DNA of 64,000 nt from Crenobacter luteus. GTDB lineage: Bacteria; Pseudomonadota; Gammaproteobacteria; Burkholderiales; Chromobacteriaceae. The stretch lies in assembly GCF_004345725.1 (NCBI RefSeq), contig NZ_SLXG01000005.1, forward strand, positions 31,284 to 95,283, read 5' to 3'. Position 1 is the stretch's first letter; the number at the start of each line of letters is the position of its first letter. The translations under genes were made by a program, and so were the position numbers. Below the pieces are notes generated by a model, which saw nothing but the letters and a program-made list of their open reading frames with translations, was not told the DNA's origin and ran no database searches. This document shows positions 27,383 to 37,798 of this stretch, in pieces.

Positions 27383-28438
27383 TCAGATGATCTGCAGCTC
27401 GGCCCTGAGCGCGCCGGCCGCCTTGATCGCCTGCAGGATGGAGACCAGGTCCTGCGGCGTCGCGCCGACGGCGTTGAGCGCGTTGACGACCTGCGCGAGG
27501 TTGGCGCTCTTGGGCAGGTTGACCACTTCGCCGCGGTCGGTGCGGATATTGATGTCGGGGTTGCCGGCACGGTCGTTGTTGCCGACGGTGACCGACAGGT
27601 TGCCGTGCGACACCGCGACCGCGTCCAGCGTGACCGCCCGGTTCATCACCACCGACCCGGTGCGCGCGTTGACGATGACCAACGGCAGGGTTTCCGCCGG
27701 CTTGACGACGAGGTTCTCGAGTCGCGACAGGAACTGCACGCGCTGGTTGCCGTCGTAGGGCGCGCGCACCTCGATCAAGCGGCCGTCGACCGCCTGCGCG
27801 GTGCCGGCGCCGAACTGGCGGTTGATCGCCTCGACGACGCGGTTGGCGGTGGTGAAGTCGGCCTCGAGCAGTTCGAGCTGGATCGCGTCGTTGCCGCCCA
27901 GCGCGGTCGGCACTTCGCGCTCGACGGTGGCGCCGGCCGGAATGCGGCCGACCGACAACTGGTTGATCTGCGCCGAATTGCCGCCGGCGCTGGCGCCGGC
28001 GCCGCCGACGACGACGTTGCCCTGGGCCATCGCGTAGATCTGCCCGTCGGCGCCCTTCAAGGGCGCCATCAGCAAGGTGCCGCCGCGCAGGCTCTTGGCG
28101 TCGCCGATCGACGAGACGGTAACGTCGATCGCCTGGCCGCGGCGCGCGAACGGCGGCAGGCTCGCGGTGATCGTCACCGCGGCGGTGTTCTTCGAGTCGA
28201 TCTTGGTGCCGGGCGGCAGCTGCACGCCCAACTGCGTGAGCATGCTGGCCATCGACTGGGCGGTGAACGGCGACGAGCTGCGCTTGTCGCCGCTGCCGTC
28301 GAGGCCGACGACCAGGCCGTAGCCGAGCAGCTGGTTGCTGCGCACGCCGCCGACGGTCGCCAGCTCCTTGATGCGTTGGTTGGCGTGCGCCGGCAGCGCC
28401 AGCGCCGCCAGCACCAGCCAGAGCCAGAGCCGTTTCAT
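27383..28438 (-). CDS. flgI: Flagellar P-ring protein FlgI
   Basis: A 351-residue periplasmic protein forming the P ring around the rod in the peptidoglycan layer. It starts with a signal peptide (MKRLWLWLVLAALALPAHA, cleavage near residue 19) followed by NQRIKELATVGG. Landmarks are NQLLGYGLVVGLDGSGD and GGTLLMAPLKGADGQIYAMAQG. The ATG at 28438 has AAGGAGAAGG before it, so the in-frame TTG five codons upstream is rejected. Length matches the family. Confidence 0.97.
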   Translation of the reverse strand: MKRLWLWLVLAALALPAHANQRIKELATVGGVRSNQLLGYGLVVGLDGSGDKRSSSPFTAQSMASMLTQLGVQLPPGTKIDSKNTAAVTITASLPPFARRGQAIDVTVSSIGDAKSLRGGTLLMAPLKGADGQIYAMAQGNVVVGGAGASAGGNSAQINQLSVGRIPAGATVEREVPTALGGNDAIQLELLEADFTTANRVVEAINRQFGAGTAQAVDGRLIEVRAPYDGNQRVQFLSRLENLVVKPAETLPLVIVNARTGSVVMNRAVTLDAVAVSHGNLSVTVGNNDRAGNPDINIRTDRGEVVNLPKSANLAQVVNALNAVGATPQDLVSILQAIKAAGALRAELQII

Positions 28439-28496
28439 GCCTTCTCCTTGCAAAACGCGGGCGTCGCGACAGAGCTCGCCCGGAGGCGAAAGCCTA

Positions 28497-29174
28497 TCAG
28501 AACGGCAGCACCGACAGGAAGAAGCGCGACAGCCAGCCCGGCTCGATGTAGCGGCGCTGCTTGCCCTCGGTTTCCTGTTCGATGCGCGCGTCGGCCAACT
28601 TGGTCGACGAGACGAGGTTGCCCGGCTTGACGTCGACCGGGTTGACGACGCCGGACAGACGGATGAATTCGGTGTCGCCGTTCAGCCTCATCTGCTTCTC
28701 GCCGCTGACGACCAGGTTGCCGTTGGCCAGCACCTCGATCACGGTCACGGTGATCGAGCTGTTGAACGACGAGGAGCCGGAGGTGCTGCCCTTGCCGTTG
28801 TTGTTGACGCTGCCCTCGGCGCCGAAGCGGGCGCCGGCGAGCTTGTTCTCGAGGAAGTTGGAGAAGAACGGCAGATTGATCCCCGCGTCGATGCCGCTCG
28901 ACGTCGACGCGCTGCGCGAACCCTTGGTCTCGGCGCTGCTCGAGGTCGTGGTGCGCTCCTCGATCGTCACCGTCAGCGTGTCGCCGACCTGGGTCGGCCG
29001 CTTGTCCTCGAACAGCGGACGGTAAGTGGCCGCCTGGAAAATCGCGCCATTGCTGACGGGCGCGACCGGCCGAGGCTGGGGGCGCGCCGTCATCGGCTGC
29101 TGCACGATGGGGGGCTGCGGCACGCTGCACGCGGACAGCGCGACAAGGCAGAAGAAGGCGGCGAGTCGTTTCAT
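28497..29174 (-). CDS. flgH: Flagellar L-ring lipoprotein FlgH
   Basis: A 225-residue outer-membrane lipoprotein forming the L ring. The signal peptide MKRLAAFFCLVALSAC ends in a lipobox with the modified cysteine at residue 16. Typical stretches are RPTQVGDTLTVTIEERTTTS and NGNLVVSGEKQM, and the C-terminus reads RRYIEPGWLSRFF-like. It sits between flgG and flgI in the usual order. Confidence 0.96.
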   Translation of the reverse strand: MKRLAAFFCLVALSACSVPQPPIVQQPMTARPQPRPVAPVSNGAIFQAATYRPLFEDKRPTQVGDTLTVTIEERTTTSSSAETKGSRSASTSSGIDAGINLPFFSNFLENKLAGARFGAEGSVNNNGKGSTSGSSSFNSSITVTVIEVLANGNLVVSGEKQMRLNGDTEFIRLSGVVNPVDVKPGNLVSSTKLADARIEQETEGKQRRYIEPGWLSRFFLSVLPF

Positions 29175-29181
29175 GCGGGTC

Positions 29182-29964
29182 TTAAAGCTGGGCGATGCGC
29201 TGCAGCATCTCGTCGGCGGTCTTGATCGCGCGCGAGTTCATCTCGAAGGAGCGCTGCGCGACGATCATCTTCACCAGCTCCTCGGTCACGTTGACGTTCG
29301 ACTCCTCGAGAAAACCCTGGCTGACCTTGCCGCGGCCGTCCGTCTGCGGGTCGCCGTCCTGCGGCGCTCCCGACGCGGCGGTCTCGAGGTAGAGGTTCTC
29401 GCCGATGCTCTCAAGGCCCTGCGGGTTCACGAAGGTCGTCAACTGGATGTTGCCGGCGTTCTGCGGGTCCGGGTTGCCGGGCAGGAAGTACTGGACGATG
29501 CCCGAGTCGGAAATGCTGATGCGGGTCGCGTCGGCCGGGATGTTGATCTGCGGGTCGAGCAGATAGCCCGAGGAGTTGACGATATCGCCGTTCTCGTTGC
29601 GGCGGAATTCGCCGTTGCGGGTGTAGGCGATGGTGCCGTCCGGCCGCTGGACGCGGAAAAAACCGTCGCCGGTGATCGCCAGGTCGAGCGACTGCGAGGT
29701 CAGCACCAGGTTGCCCTGCGAGTGGATGCGCGCGGTGGCGACCGGCGCCGAGCCGGTGCCGACCTGCAGGCCGGTCGGCAGCGTGTTGCCGTTGCTCAGC
29801 TGCGAGCCGGGCTGACGCAGCGTCTGGTAGTACAGGTCCTCGAACACGCCGTGGCTGCGCTTGAAGCCCTTGGTGTTGACGTTGGCGAGGTTGTTGGAAA
29901 CGATGTCCAGCTGGAACTGGCTCGAATCCATGCCGGTCTTGGCGATATACAGCGCGCGCATCAT
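29182..29964 (-). CDS. flgG: Flagellar distal rod protein FlgG
   Basis: A 260-residue distal rod protein, the same length as E. coli FlgG. It starts MMRALYIAKTGMDSSQFQLD, and the motif NNLANVNTKGFKR is the rod-family signature. The C-terminus has NVNVTEELVKMIVAQRSFEM, a coil shared by rod and hook proteins. I chose the first of two adjacent ATG codons at 29964, which aligns with E. coli. It begins 20 bp after flgF. Confidence 0.97.
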   Translation of the reverse strand: MMRALYIAKTGMDSSQFQLDIVSNNLANVNTKGFKRSHGVFEDLYYQTLRQPGSQLSNGNTLPTGLQVGTGSAPVATARIHSQGNLVLTSQSLDLAITGDGFFRVQRPDGTIAYTRNGEFRRNENGDIVNSSGYLLDPQINIPADATRISISDSGIVQYFLPGNPDPQNAGNIQLTTFVNPQGLESIGENLYLETAASGAPQDGDPQTDGRGKVSQGFLEESNVNVTEELVKMIVAQRSFEMNSRAIKTADEMLQRIAQL

Positions 29965-29984
29965 GGTGCGGTTTCTCCTGGCCG

Positions 29985-30728
29985 TCAGGCCGTCATCGCC
30001 AGCACCTGCGTCGCGGAGCGCGCGTTCTGGTCGGCGGTTTGCATGAGTTTGATGTTGAGGTCGAACTGGCGCGCGTGCGAGATCATCTGCACCAGGCTGT
30101 CGACCGCGTTGACGTTGCTGGCCTCGAGCGCCTCGGGCACCAGCTTGACGTTCTCGTCCTGCGCGGCGACGCCGCCGGCGTGCAGGCGGAACAGCCCGTC
30201 CTCGCCCTTGAACACCGCGCGCGCGCCCGGGTTGACGAGCTTGATCTGGCCGACGATCTGCGGCGCGCGGTCCTCGCCGTTGAGCGGCACCGCCGTCACC
30301 GTGCCGTCCTGGCCGAGCTCGGCGCGAAAGCCCTCGGGGACGGTGATCGGTCCGCCCAGGCCGAGCAGCGGCAGGCCGCTCCGGGTGCGCATCATGCCGG
30401 CCGCGTCGACCTCGTAACCGCCGTCGCGGCTGTAGGCCTCCTGGCCGTCCGGCCCCTGCACCGCGAAGAAACCCGGCGAGCCGAGCGCGAAGTCGTTCGC
30501 GTTGCCGGTGCGCTGCAGGCTGCCCTGCGACAGGTCGTGGCCGACGGTGTTGTCGACCACGTAGGTGCGGGTCGGCGAGCCGTCGCCGACGACCGGCAGC
30601 GCGCGGAACGACACCTGGTCGGCCTTGAAGCCGTTGGTGTTGACGTTGGCGAGGTTGTGCGCGGTCGTCGCCTGCTGCCACGCGACGTGCTTGGCGCCGT
30701 TCATCGCCAGGTAGATCATGCGGTCCAC
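29985..30728 (-). CDS. flgF: Flagellar proximal rod protein FlgF
   Basis: A 247-residue proximal rod protein. I start at GTG 30728, which gives the family N-terminus MDRMIYLAMNGAKH and has AAGGGGG at good spacing. An internal ATG three codons later is the alternative. HNLANVNTNGFKAD is the rod signature, and the C-terminal coil reads NAVDSLVQMISHARQFDL. It sits between flgE and flgG in the standard order. Confidence 0.95.
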   Translation of the reverse strand: MDRMIYLAMNGAKHVAWQQATTAHNLANVNTNGFKADQVSFRALPVVGDGSPTRTYVVDNTVGHDLSQGSLQRTGNANDFALGSPGFFAVQGPDGQEAYSRDGGYEVDAAGMMRTRSGLPLLGLGGPITVPEGFRAELGQDGTVTAVPLNGEDRAPQIVGQIKLVNPGARAVFKGEDGLFRLHAGGVAAQDENVKLVPEALEASNVNAVDSLVQMISHARQFDLNIKLMQTADQNARSATQVLAMTA

Positions 30729-30748
30729 GAATCGCCCCCTTATGCGGC

Positions 30749-32002
30749 TTAACGCAGGTTGATCAGCGTCTGCAGGATGGCGTCCTGCGTCTTGATGGTC
30801 TGCGCGTTCGCCTGGTAGAAGCGCTGCGCGGTGATCATGTTGACCAGCTCCGAGGTCAGGTCGACGTTCGAATCCTCGAGCGCCGCCGACTGGATGAGGC
30901 CGACGTTGCTGCTGCCCGGCGTGTTGACCTTGGGGCGGCCGGACTCGAAGCTCTCGACCCAGCGGTTGTCGCCGGAAGGCTTCAGGCCCTGCACGTTCGC
31001 GAAGCTGGTCAGCACCACCTGGCCGATCACCTTGGTCTGGCCGTTCGAGAAGCGCGCCTCGACGACGCCCTCCGGCGTGGTCGCCAGGCCGGTCAGCGTG
31101 CCGTCCGCGTAGCCGTCGGCGGTCAGCGTGTTGACCGAGAACGGCCCGGCGAACTGGGTGGTCTTGCTCAGGTCGACGTTGACGACCAGCGGCGCGGCGC
31201 CGTTGGTCAGCGCCGGCGCGTTGAAGGTCACCGTGCCCGGCACCGTCGCGCCGGAGGCGCTGTTGAAGGTGCCGTTGTTGTTGAAGGTCAGCGTGGTCAG
31301 CGGCGTGGCGGGAACCGCGATCGGATCGGTGTCGAAGCGGGTGTACACGTCCCACTGCAGCGGGTCGGTCGCGCTCTTGACGTAGTAGAGCGTCAAGAGG
31401 TGGGAGACGCCGAGGCTGTCGTACAGCGTGACCGAGCGCGAGTGGTTGACCGAGTTCGGGTCGGGGTTCGCCGGGTCGGCGCCCGGGAAGGCGACCGCCG
31501 GCGCGGTCTGCTTGGCGTCGAGGTTGGCGCCGAACAGCAGCGAGGTGGTCGGTTCGGCGCCGATGTTGGCGGCGTTGACCTTCAGGTCGACCGGCGGACC
31601 GGCGATGATGTTGCCGTCGGTGTCGGCCTGGTAGCCGGTCAGCCTGAAGCCGTTGTTGACGAAATAGCCGTCGCGGTCGAGCTGGAACTGGCCGTTGCGC
31701 ATGTAGGCGACGTCGCCGGCGCGATCGACGCGGAAGAAGCCGTTGCCGGCGATCGCCAGGTCGAGCGGGTTGCTGGTGGTGGTGATGTTGCCCTGGGTGA
31801 ACTGCTGCGTGACGTTGACCGTCTTGGCGCCGATGCCGCTCTGCGTCGCCGCGACGCCGTAGATGCTCGCCGCGTAGATGTCGGAGAACTCGGCGCGCGA
31901 GCCCTTGAAGCCGACGGTGTTGGCGTTGGCGACGTTGTTGCCGATCACGTCCAGTTGCTTGGAAGCCGCCGACAGACCGCTCAAACCCTGCTGAAAACCC
32001 AT
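30749..32002 (-). CDS. flgE: Flagellar hook protein FlgE
   Basis: A 417-residue hook subunit. The N-terminus has GFQQGLSGLSAASKQLDVIG then NNVANANTVGFKGSR, and the C-terminus has DSNVDLTSELVNMITAQRFY, the two terminal coils that pack in the hook tube. The longer variable middle forms the outer hook domains. Length is close to the E. coli protein (402). It follows flgD, whose product caps the growing hook. Confidence 0.97.
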   Translation of the reverse strand: MGFQQGLSGLSAASKQLDVIGNNVANANTVGFKGSRAEFSDIYAASIYGVAATQSGIGAKTVNVTQQFTQGNITTTSNPLDLAIAGNGFFRVDRAGDVAYMRNGQFQLDRDGYFVNNGFRLTGYQADTDGNIIAGPPVDLKVNAANIGAEPTTSLLFGANLDAKQTAPAVAFPGADPANPDPNSVNHSRSVTLYDSLGVSHLLTLYYVKSATDPLQWDVYTRFDTDPIAVPATPLTTLTFNNNGTFNSASGATVPGTVTFNAPALTNGAAPLVVNVDLSKTTQFAGPFSVNTLTADGYADGTLTGLATTPEGVVEARFSNGQTKVIGQVVLTSFANVQGLKPSGDNRWVESFESGRPKVNTPGSSNVGLIQSAALEDSNVDLTSELVNMITAQRFYQANAQTIKTQDAILQTLINLR

Positions 32003-32038
32003 ATTCCGCTCCTGCTGCTTTGATTCGCGACCGCGGCC

Positions 32039-32713
32039 TTAGGCGGCCACTTCCACCACGGTGTCCAGCGTCACGCGCCGGCCGTTGGACAGCGCGAGGT
32101 TGGGCGTCAGACCGTCGATGCCGACGCTCCTGACCTGCTGATAGGACAAGGCGGTCGCCTCGATCGCCTTGCCGGCCTTGGTCGCGCTGACCGAGAAGCT
32201 GTACTCGCCGTCCGGCAGCGTCTCGCCGGCGGCGTTCTTGCCGTCCCAGTTGAAATAGGTCAGCCCGCTGCCGGGCTGGGCGATGTCGAAGCTGTCGACC
32301 ACGCTGCCCTTGCTGTCCTTGACCTCGATCCTGAGCTGGTCGGCGCTCTGCGTCAGGCCGACCGCGCCGCGCACCTCGCCGCCCTTGAGCGTGAGACCGT
32401 TGTCGGCGACCAGTACGCTGCGGCCGATCAGGCCGGCCGCGGTCAGCGACTGGGCCGCCATCTGCGCCTGCGTCAGGCTGGCCATCGACTGGTTGAGCTT
32501 CTCGAGGCCGGTGACGGTGCTGATCTGCGACATCTGCGCGGTCATCTGCGAGTTGTCCATCGGGTTCAGCGGGTCCTGCGCGCGCAGTTGGGTGGTGAAC
32601 AGCTTGAGGAAGCGGTCCTGGATCGCGTCGGCGCTGTTGACGTCCTTGCCGCTCGCGCTCGTGCCGGTGGCGCCGTTGATCTTGTTCAGGAGGCTCTGGT
32701 CGATGGTGGCCAT
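32039..32713 (-). CDS. flgD: Flagellar hook capping protein FlgD
   Basis: A 224-residue hook scaffold protein. The N-terminal part carries DRFLKLFTTQLRAQDPLNPMDN and QMTAQMSQISTVTGLEKLN, hallmark FlgD segments. The C-terminal part (GLTYFNWDGKNAAGETLPDG) is the FlgD Ig-like/tudor-type domain that guides hook polymerisation. It lies between flgC and flgE. Confidence 0.96.
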   Translation of the reverse strand: MATIDQSLLNKINGATGTSASGKDVNSADAIQDRFLKLFTTQLRAQDPLNPMDNSQMTAQMSQISTVTGLEKLNQSMASLTQAQMAAQSLTAAGLIGRSVLVADNGLTLKGGEVRGAVGLTQSADQLRIEVKDSKGSVVDSFDIAQPGSGLTYFNWDGKNAAGETLPDGEYSFSVSATKAGKAIEATALSYQQVRSVGIDGLTPNLALSNGRRVTLDTVVEVAA

Positions 32714-32736
32714 GGCGTGCCTTTCGAATCGGGGAC

Positions 32737-33147
32737 TTATTGACCCAGCTGCAGCGTCTTCTGCAGCAGGGTCTTGGCGGTGTTCATCATTTCGACGTTG
32801 GTCTGGTAGGAGCGCGCGGCCGAGATCATGTCGGCCATCTCCTCGACCGGGTTGACGTTCGGCAGCCGAACGTAGCCCTTGTCGTCGGCCAGCGGGTTGG
32901 CCGGGTCGTACTTGAGCTTGAACGGGCTCTCGTCCTCGACCACCGCGGTCACGCGCACGCCGGCGACCTGCGGTTGCGCCGCCGACACCGGGATCGCGGT
33001 GAACACCACGTGGCGGCCGCGGTAGGGCTCGCCGGTCGAACTGGTCGCGCTTTCGGCGTTGGCGATATTGCTCGCGACCAGGTTGAGGCGCTGCGACTGC
33101 GCGGTCAGCGCCGAACCGGCGATGCCGAACACATTGGACAGGGACAT
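32737..33147 (-). CDS. flgC: Flagellar proximal rod protein FlgC
   Basis: A 136-residue rod protein starting MSLSNVFGIAGSALTAQSQR. It has SNIANAESA near the N-terminus and NVNPVEEMADMISAARSYQT at the C-terminus, both FlgC hallmarks. Length matches the family (134 in E. coli). Only 2 bp separate it from the flgB stop. Confidence 0.97.
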   Translation of the reverse strand: MSLSNVFGIAGSALTAQSQRLNLVASNIANAESATSSTGEPYRGRHVVFTAIPVSAAQPQVAGVRVTAVVEDESPFKLKYDPANPLADDKGYVRLPNVNPVEEMADMISAARSYQTNVEMMNTAKTLLQKTLQLGQ

Positions 33148-33149
33148 GC

Positions 33150-33560
33150 TTACTGGCCTCCCTTGATGGCGTTGTTCAGGCCGGCGATGCGGCGGTTGAG
33201 GAAGGTGAGCGTCGCCTGGTACTTCATCGCGTTGTCGGTGAAGGCGCCGCGCTCGACGTCCATGTCGACCGTGTTGCCGTCGATGCTGGGCTGCACCGCG
33301 CTGCGGTACTGCAGCTCGGCGCCGTTGGCCGAGGCACCGGCGGCGCGGCCGGACAGGTGACGCGCGTCGGTTGCGGCGAGCGCGAGGCGCCGCTGTGCAG
33401 CCTCGGCCGACTTCAGCGCCGCCCCCAGGTCGAAGTCGACCGCCTTGTAGTACGGGGTATCGGCGTTGGCGATGTTGCTGGCGATCACTTCGGCGCGGTA
33501 GGCGCGCAGGCCCAGCGCGCGCTGCTGGAAGTCGAAGTGTTTGGCGATCTTGTCGAGCAT
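33150..33560 (-). CDS. flgB: Flagellar proximal rod protein FlgB, first gene of the flg cluster
   Basis: A 136-residue rod protein with IASNIANADTPYYKAVDFDL near residue 27-46 and VDMDVERGAFTDNAMKYQAT at the C-terminus, both characteristic of FlgB. The ATG at 33560 has GGGGAG before it. It opens the long minus-strand cluster flgBCDEFGHIJKL. A sigma-54-type promoter lies about 28 bp upstream. flgA, flgM and flgN are not in the window. Confidence 0.97.
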   Translation of the reverse strand: MLDKIAKHFDFQQRALGLRAYRAEVIASNIANADTPYYKAVDFDLGAALKSAEAAQRRLALAATDARHLSGRAAGASANGAELQYRSAVQPSIDGNTVDMDVERGAFTDNAMKYQATLTFLNRRIAGLNNAIKGGQ

Positions 33561-33585
33561 CTCATCTCCCCGGGACGCAACTCAT

Positions 33586-33603
33586 AAGCATGAAACGTGC
33601 CAA
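33586..33603 (-). promoter_or_regulatory. Sigma-54 (RpoN) type promoter for the flg operon
   Basis: On the minus strand the sequence TTGGCACG TTTC ATGCTT matches TGGCACG-N4-TTGC with one mismatch. The essential GG and GC dinucleotides are separated by exactly 10 bases. Transcription would start about 17 nt before flgB. Sigma-54 control of middle flagellar genes through an enhancer-binding protein is the usual scheme in related bacteria. Confidence 0.85.
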
Positions 33604-33682
33604 CCCATCGTCGAACTTGGCCGAGCCATCCTTAACGTTTGTTTGCAATTGGCGCGGCAATCGTGAAGCTATCCCGCCGCAA

Positions 33683-33729
33683 CGTCTTGCCGGCACCCGC
33701 TTGCCGCCGCCGGCAAGACGGGCGGCAAG
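33683..33729. repeat. Nested inverted repeats upstream of the flgB promoter
   Basis: CGTCTTGCCGGC (33683-33694) pairs perfectly with GCCGGCAAGACG (33709-33720). A second dyad CTTGCCGCC (33700-33708) / GGCGGCAAG (33721-33729) overlaps it, so the two hairpins exclude each other. It lies about 80-125 bp upstream of the sigma-54 element, the distance at which enhancer sites are often found. It could also be part of the yhfA 3' region. No T-run follows either stem. Confidence 0.6.
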
Positions 33730-33747
33730 TTTTGCCAGCGGCAAAGA

Positions 33748-33773
33748 AAACGCCACCGGCGGCGGTGGCGTTT
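33748..33773 (-). terminator. Terminator of the yhfA-like gene
   Basis: AAACGCCACCG and CGGTGGCGTTT form an 11-bp stem with a 4-nt loop. On the minus strand it ends in TTTTC, 18 bp after the yhfA stop. It separates yhfA from the flg promoter region. Confidence 0.8.
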
Positions 33774-33790
33774 GCGACGCGAGCGCGGCC

Positions 33791-34210
33791 TCAGTCCTCT
33801 TCGCGGATCTCGAAGTCGTGCGTGATCTGGGCGGTCTTGGCCAGCATGATCGACGCCGAGCAGTACTTCTCGGCCGACAGGTGAATCGCGCGCTCGACCG
33901 ACTCGGGCTTGACGCCGTGGCCGACGACGACGAAGTGGAAGTGGATCTTGGTGAACACCTTGGGGTCTTCACCGGCGCGCTCCGACTCGATCTCGACCCA
34001 GCAGTCGCGCACGTCCTGGCGCGCCTTTTTCAGGATGGTGATCACGTCGTAGCTGGTGCAGCCGGCGGTGCCGAGCAAGACCAGTTCCATCGGACGCGGG
34101 CCGAGGTTGCGGCCGCCGCCCTCGGGCGCGCCGTCCATCACCACGGCGTGGCCGCTACCGGTCTCGCCCATGAAGCAGACGCCCTCCACCCATTTGAGTC
34201 GTGCCTTCAT
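33791..34210 (-). CDS. OsmC-family protein (YhfA-like)
   Basis: A 139-residue OsmC-superfamily protein closely resembling E. coli YhfA: KARLKWVEGVCFMGET at the start and HLSAEKYCSASIMLAKTA near the end. The two OsmC cysteines are present, in GTAGCTSYD and SAEKYCS. OsmC relatives act on peroxides in the cytoplasm, but the YhfA branch has no firm function. The ATG at 34210 has AGGAGGGGAG directly upstream, so the 16-codon upstream extension is rejected. Confidence 0.9.
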   Translation of the reverse strand: MKARLKWVEGVCFMGETGSGHAVVMDGAPEGGGRNLGPRPMELVLLGTAGCTSYDVITILKKARQDVRDCWVEIESERAGEDPKVFTKIHFHFVVVGHGVKPESVERAIHLSAEKYCSASIMLAKTAQITHDFEIREED

Positions 34211-34322
34211 CTCCCCTCCTCCTTCCTGCAAACCAGCAAAAAAGGGCAAGACTACCACCCCCGGTTGGGGTCATAAAGAATCACCGCTAAAATGGCGTTT
34301 TCGCCTTTGATAGACGCAAGCC

Positions 34323-35348
34323 ATGCTGGTACTCGGAATCGAATCGTCCTGCGACGAAACCGGGGTCGCGCTGTACGACCTCGACAAGGGGCTTCTGGCC
34401 CACCATCTGCACACGCAGATGGCGCTGCACGCCGAGTACGGCGGCGTGGTGCCCGAACTGGCCAGCCGCGACCACATCCGCCGCGTGCTGCCCTTGACGC
34501 GCGCCTGCCTGGCCGACGCCGGCAAGACGCTCGCCGACCTGTCGGCGATCGCCTTCACGCAGGGACCGGGCCTCGGCGGCGCGCTGATGGTCGGCGCCAG
34601 CTTCGCCAACGCGCTGGCCTTCGGCCTCGGCATCCCGGTGATCGGCGTCCACCACCTCGAAGGCCACCTGTTGTCGCCGCTTCTGTCCGAGCCGCGCCCC
34701 GACTTCCCCTTCGTCGCGCTGCTCGTCTCCGGCGGCCACACGCAGCTGATGGCGGTGCGCGGCGTCGGCGACTACCAGATCCTCGGCGAGACGCTCGACG
34801 ACGCCGCCGGCGAAGCCTTCGACAAGACCGCCAAACTGCTGGGGCTAGACTACCCGGGCGGCCCGATGCTGTCGCGCCTGGCCGAGCGCGGCACGCCGCA
34901 CCGCTTCACGCTGCCGCGCCCTATGCTCAACTCGCCCGACCTCGACATGAGCTTCTCCGGCCTGAAAACCGCGGTGCTGACGCTGGTGCGCCAGGTCGAG
35001 GCCGAGCACGGCGAGCTGACCGAACAGCTGCGCTGCGACATCTGCCACGCCTTCCAGGAGGCGATCGTCGAGGTGCTAGTGAAAAAGTCGCTGAAGGCGC
35101 TGAAGGAAACCGGCATGAAGCGGCTGGTGGTCGCCGGCGGCGTCGGCGCCAACAAGCAGCTGCGCGCCGGCCTTAACGACGCGGCGGCGCGCCGCCGCCT
35201 CGAGGTGTTCTACCCGCCGCTGGCGCTCTGTACCGACAACGGCGCGATGATCGCCTTCGCCGGCGCGATGCGCCTGAAACACGCGCACGCCGCCGGCGCC
35301 TTCACCATCAAGCCGCGCTGGGACCTCTCGGCGCTGCCCGCCGCCTGA
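34323..35348 (+). CDS. tsaD: tRNA N6-threonylcarbamoyladenosine transferase TsaD
   Basis: A 341-residue Kae1/TsaD-family ATPase that transfers threonylcarbamoyl to A37 of ANN-decoding tRNAs, working with TsaB and TsaE. The N-terminus [19 protein letters not shown] is diagnostic. The metal-binding histidines H111 and H115 are in GVHHLEGH, and the C-terminal [12 protein letters not shown] motif is intact. It is divergent from the yhfA-like gene, with about 110 bp between the starts that should hold both promoters. The ABC-F gene follows on the same strand. Confidence 0.97.
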   Translation: MLVLGIESSCDETGVALYDLDKGLLAHHLHTQMALHAEYGGVVPELASRDHIRRVLPLTRACLADAGKTLADLSAIAFTQGPGLGGALMVGASFANALAFGLGIPVIGVHHLEGHLLSPLLSEPRPDFPFVALLVSGGHTQLMAVRGVGDYQILGETLDDAAGEAFDKTAKLLGLDYPGGPMLSRLAERGTPHRFTLPRPMLNSPDLDMSFSGLKTAVLTLVRQVEAEHGELTEQLRCDICHAFQEAIVEVLVKKSLKALKETGMKRLVVAGGVGANKQLRAGLNDAAARRRLEVFYPPLALCTDNGAMIAFAGAMRLKHAHAAGAFTIKPRWDLSALPAA

Positions 35349-35395
35349 ACCCTTGATTCGCGCCGCGCCGGGCAACCGGGGCGACGCCGCAGACC

Positions 35396-37306
<1,911 letters not shown>

Positions 37307-37322
37307 GCCCCGCCCCTCCCCG

Positions 37323-37346
37323 AACGGCCGCAACGCGGCCGTTTTT
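37323..37346 (+). terminator. Intrinsic terminator after the ABC-F gene
   Basis: AACGGCCGC and GCGGCCGTT form a 9-bp stem with an AAC loop, followed by TTT, 17 bp after the stop codon. Confidence 0.88.
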
Positions 37347-37442
37347 CATGCCCGCTTGCCCGGCGGCGCCCAGGCCGCGATTCGCCCCACCGCGCGCAGC
37401 GATGATGTTCGCATGACAACATCGACGCGTTCGTTTGGCAAC

Positions 37443-37600
37443 CTATCCACAGGAACATGAGGATAAGGGTGTGGATAAGCTTGGGGTAAGCGCATATTCT
37501 GCTTTTTTGACAGATACTTGCAATTTCGTGCAAAAAAATGGCGAAATCCGCGTTTTATTCACGTCTGGCGGGCACAAACATGGGGGAAAACTGTGGATAG
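37443..37600. other. Cluster of DnaA-box-like sites in the AT-rich gap 37307-37798
   Basis: The 490-bp gap between two converging genes is unusually AT-rich for this genome. It contains CTATCCACA (37443-37451), TGTGGATAA (37470-37478, a perfect box in reverse), TTATTCACG (37555-37563) and TGTGGATAG (37592-37600). The consensus is TTATCCACA. A T/A-rich stretch lies between the boxes at about 37491-37560. This could be a DnaA-titrating or reactivating locus or an origin-like element. No dnaA, dnaN, parAB or gidA is near. The gap also has the two flanking terminators and a GGGCAC / GTGCCC hairpin near 37650-37672. No coding frame in it looks real. Confidence 0.6.
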
Positions 37601-37747
37601 TCGCGCCAAGCCATTGACGGTAATGGCAAAAAAACCGGGCGCTCAAAAAACGGGCACACGCCATCGCGTGCCCCTTTCCCGTGCCTCGACGTTCGGCAAA
37701 CAACATCCGTCGTAGCATGACATGGCGCCCCACCCGGGACGCGGCAT

Positions 37748-37776
37748 GAAAAAAGCACCCCCGCAGGGGTGCTTTT
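37748..37776 (-). terminator. Terminator of accD
   Basis: AAAAGCACCCC and GGGGTGCTTTT form an 11-bp stem with a 4-nt loop, with a T-run on the minus strand. It ends the minus-strand unit that finishes with accD. Confidence 0.9.
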
Positions 37777-37798
37777 GCGATGGGGCGGCACGGCGGCC

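Noticed and set aside
37435-37617. A 60-codon plus-strand frame in the DnaA-box gap
   Set aside because: It starts with TTG, lacks a ribosome site, and lies in AT-rich non-coding DNA holding the DnaA-like boxes.
37307-37798. Calling the DnaA-box gap the chromosomal origin
   Set aside because: No dnaA, dnaN, gidA or par genes are close, and the flanking genes converge. Without genome-wide skew the claim is not supported.
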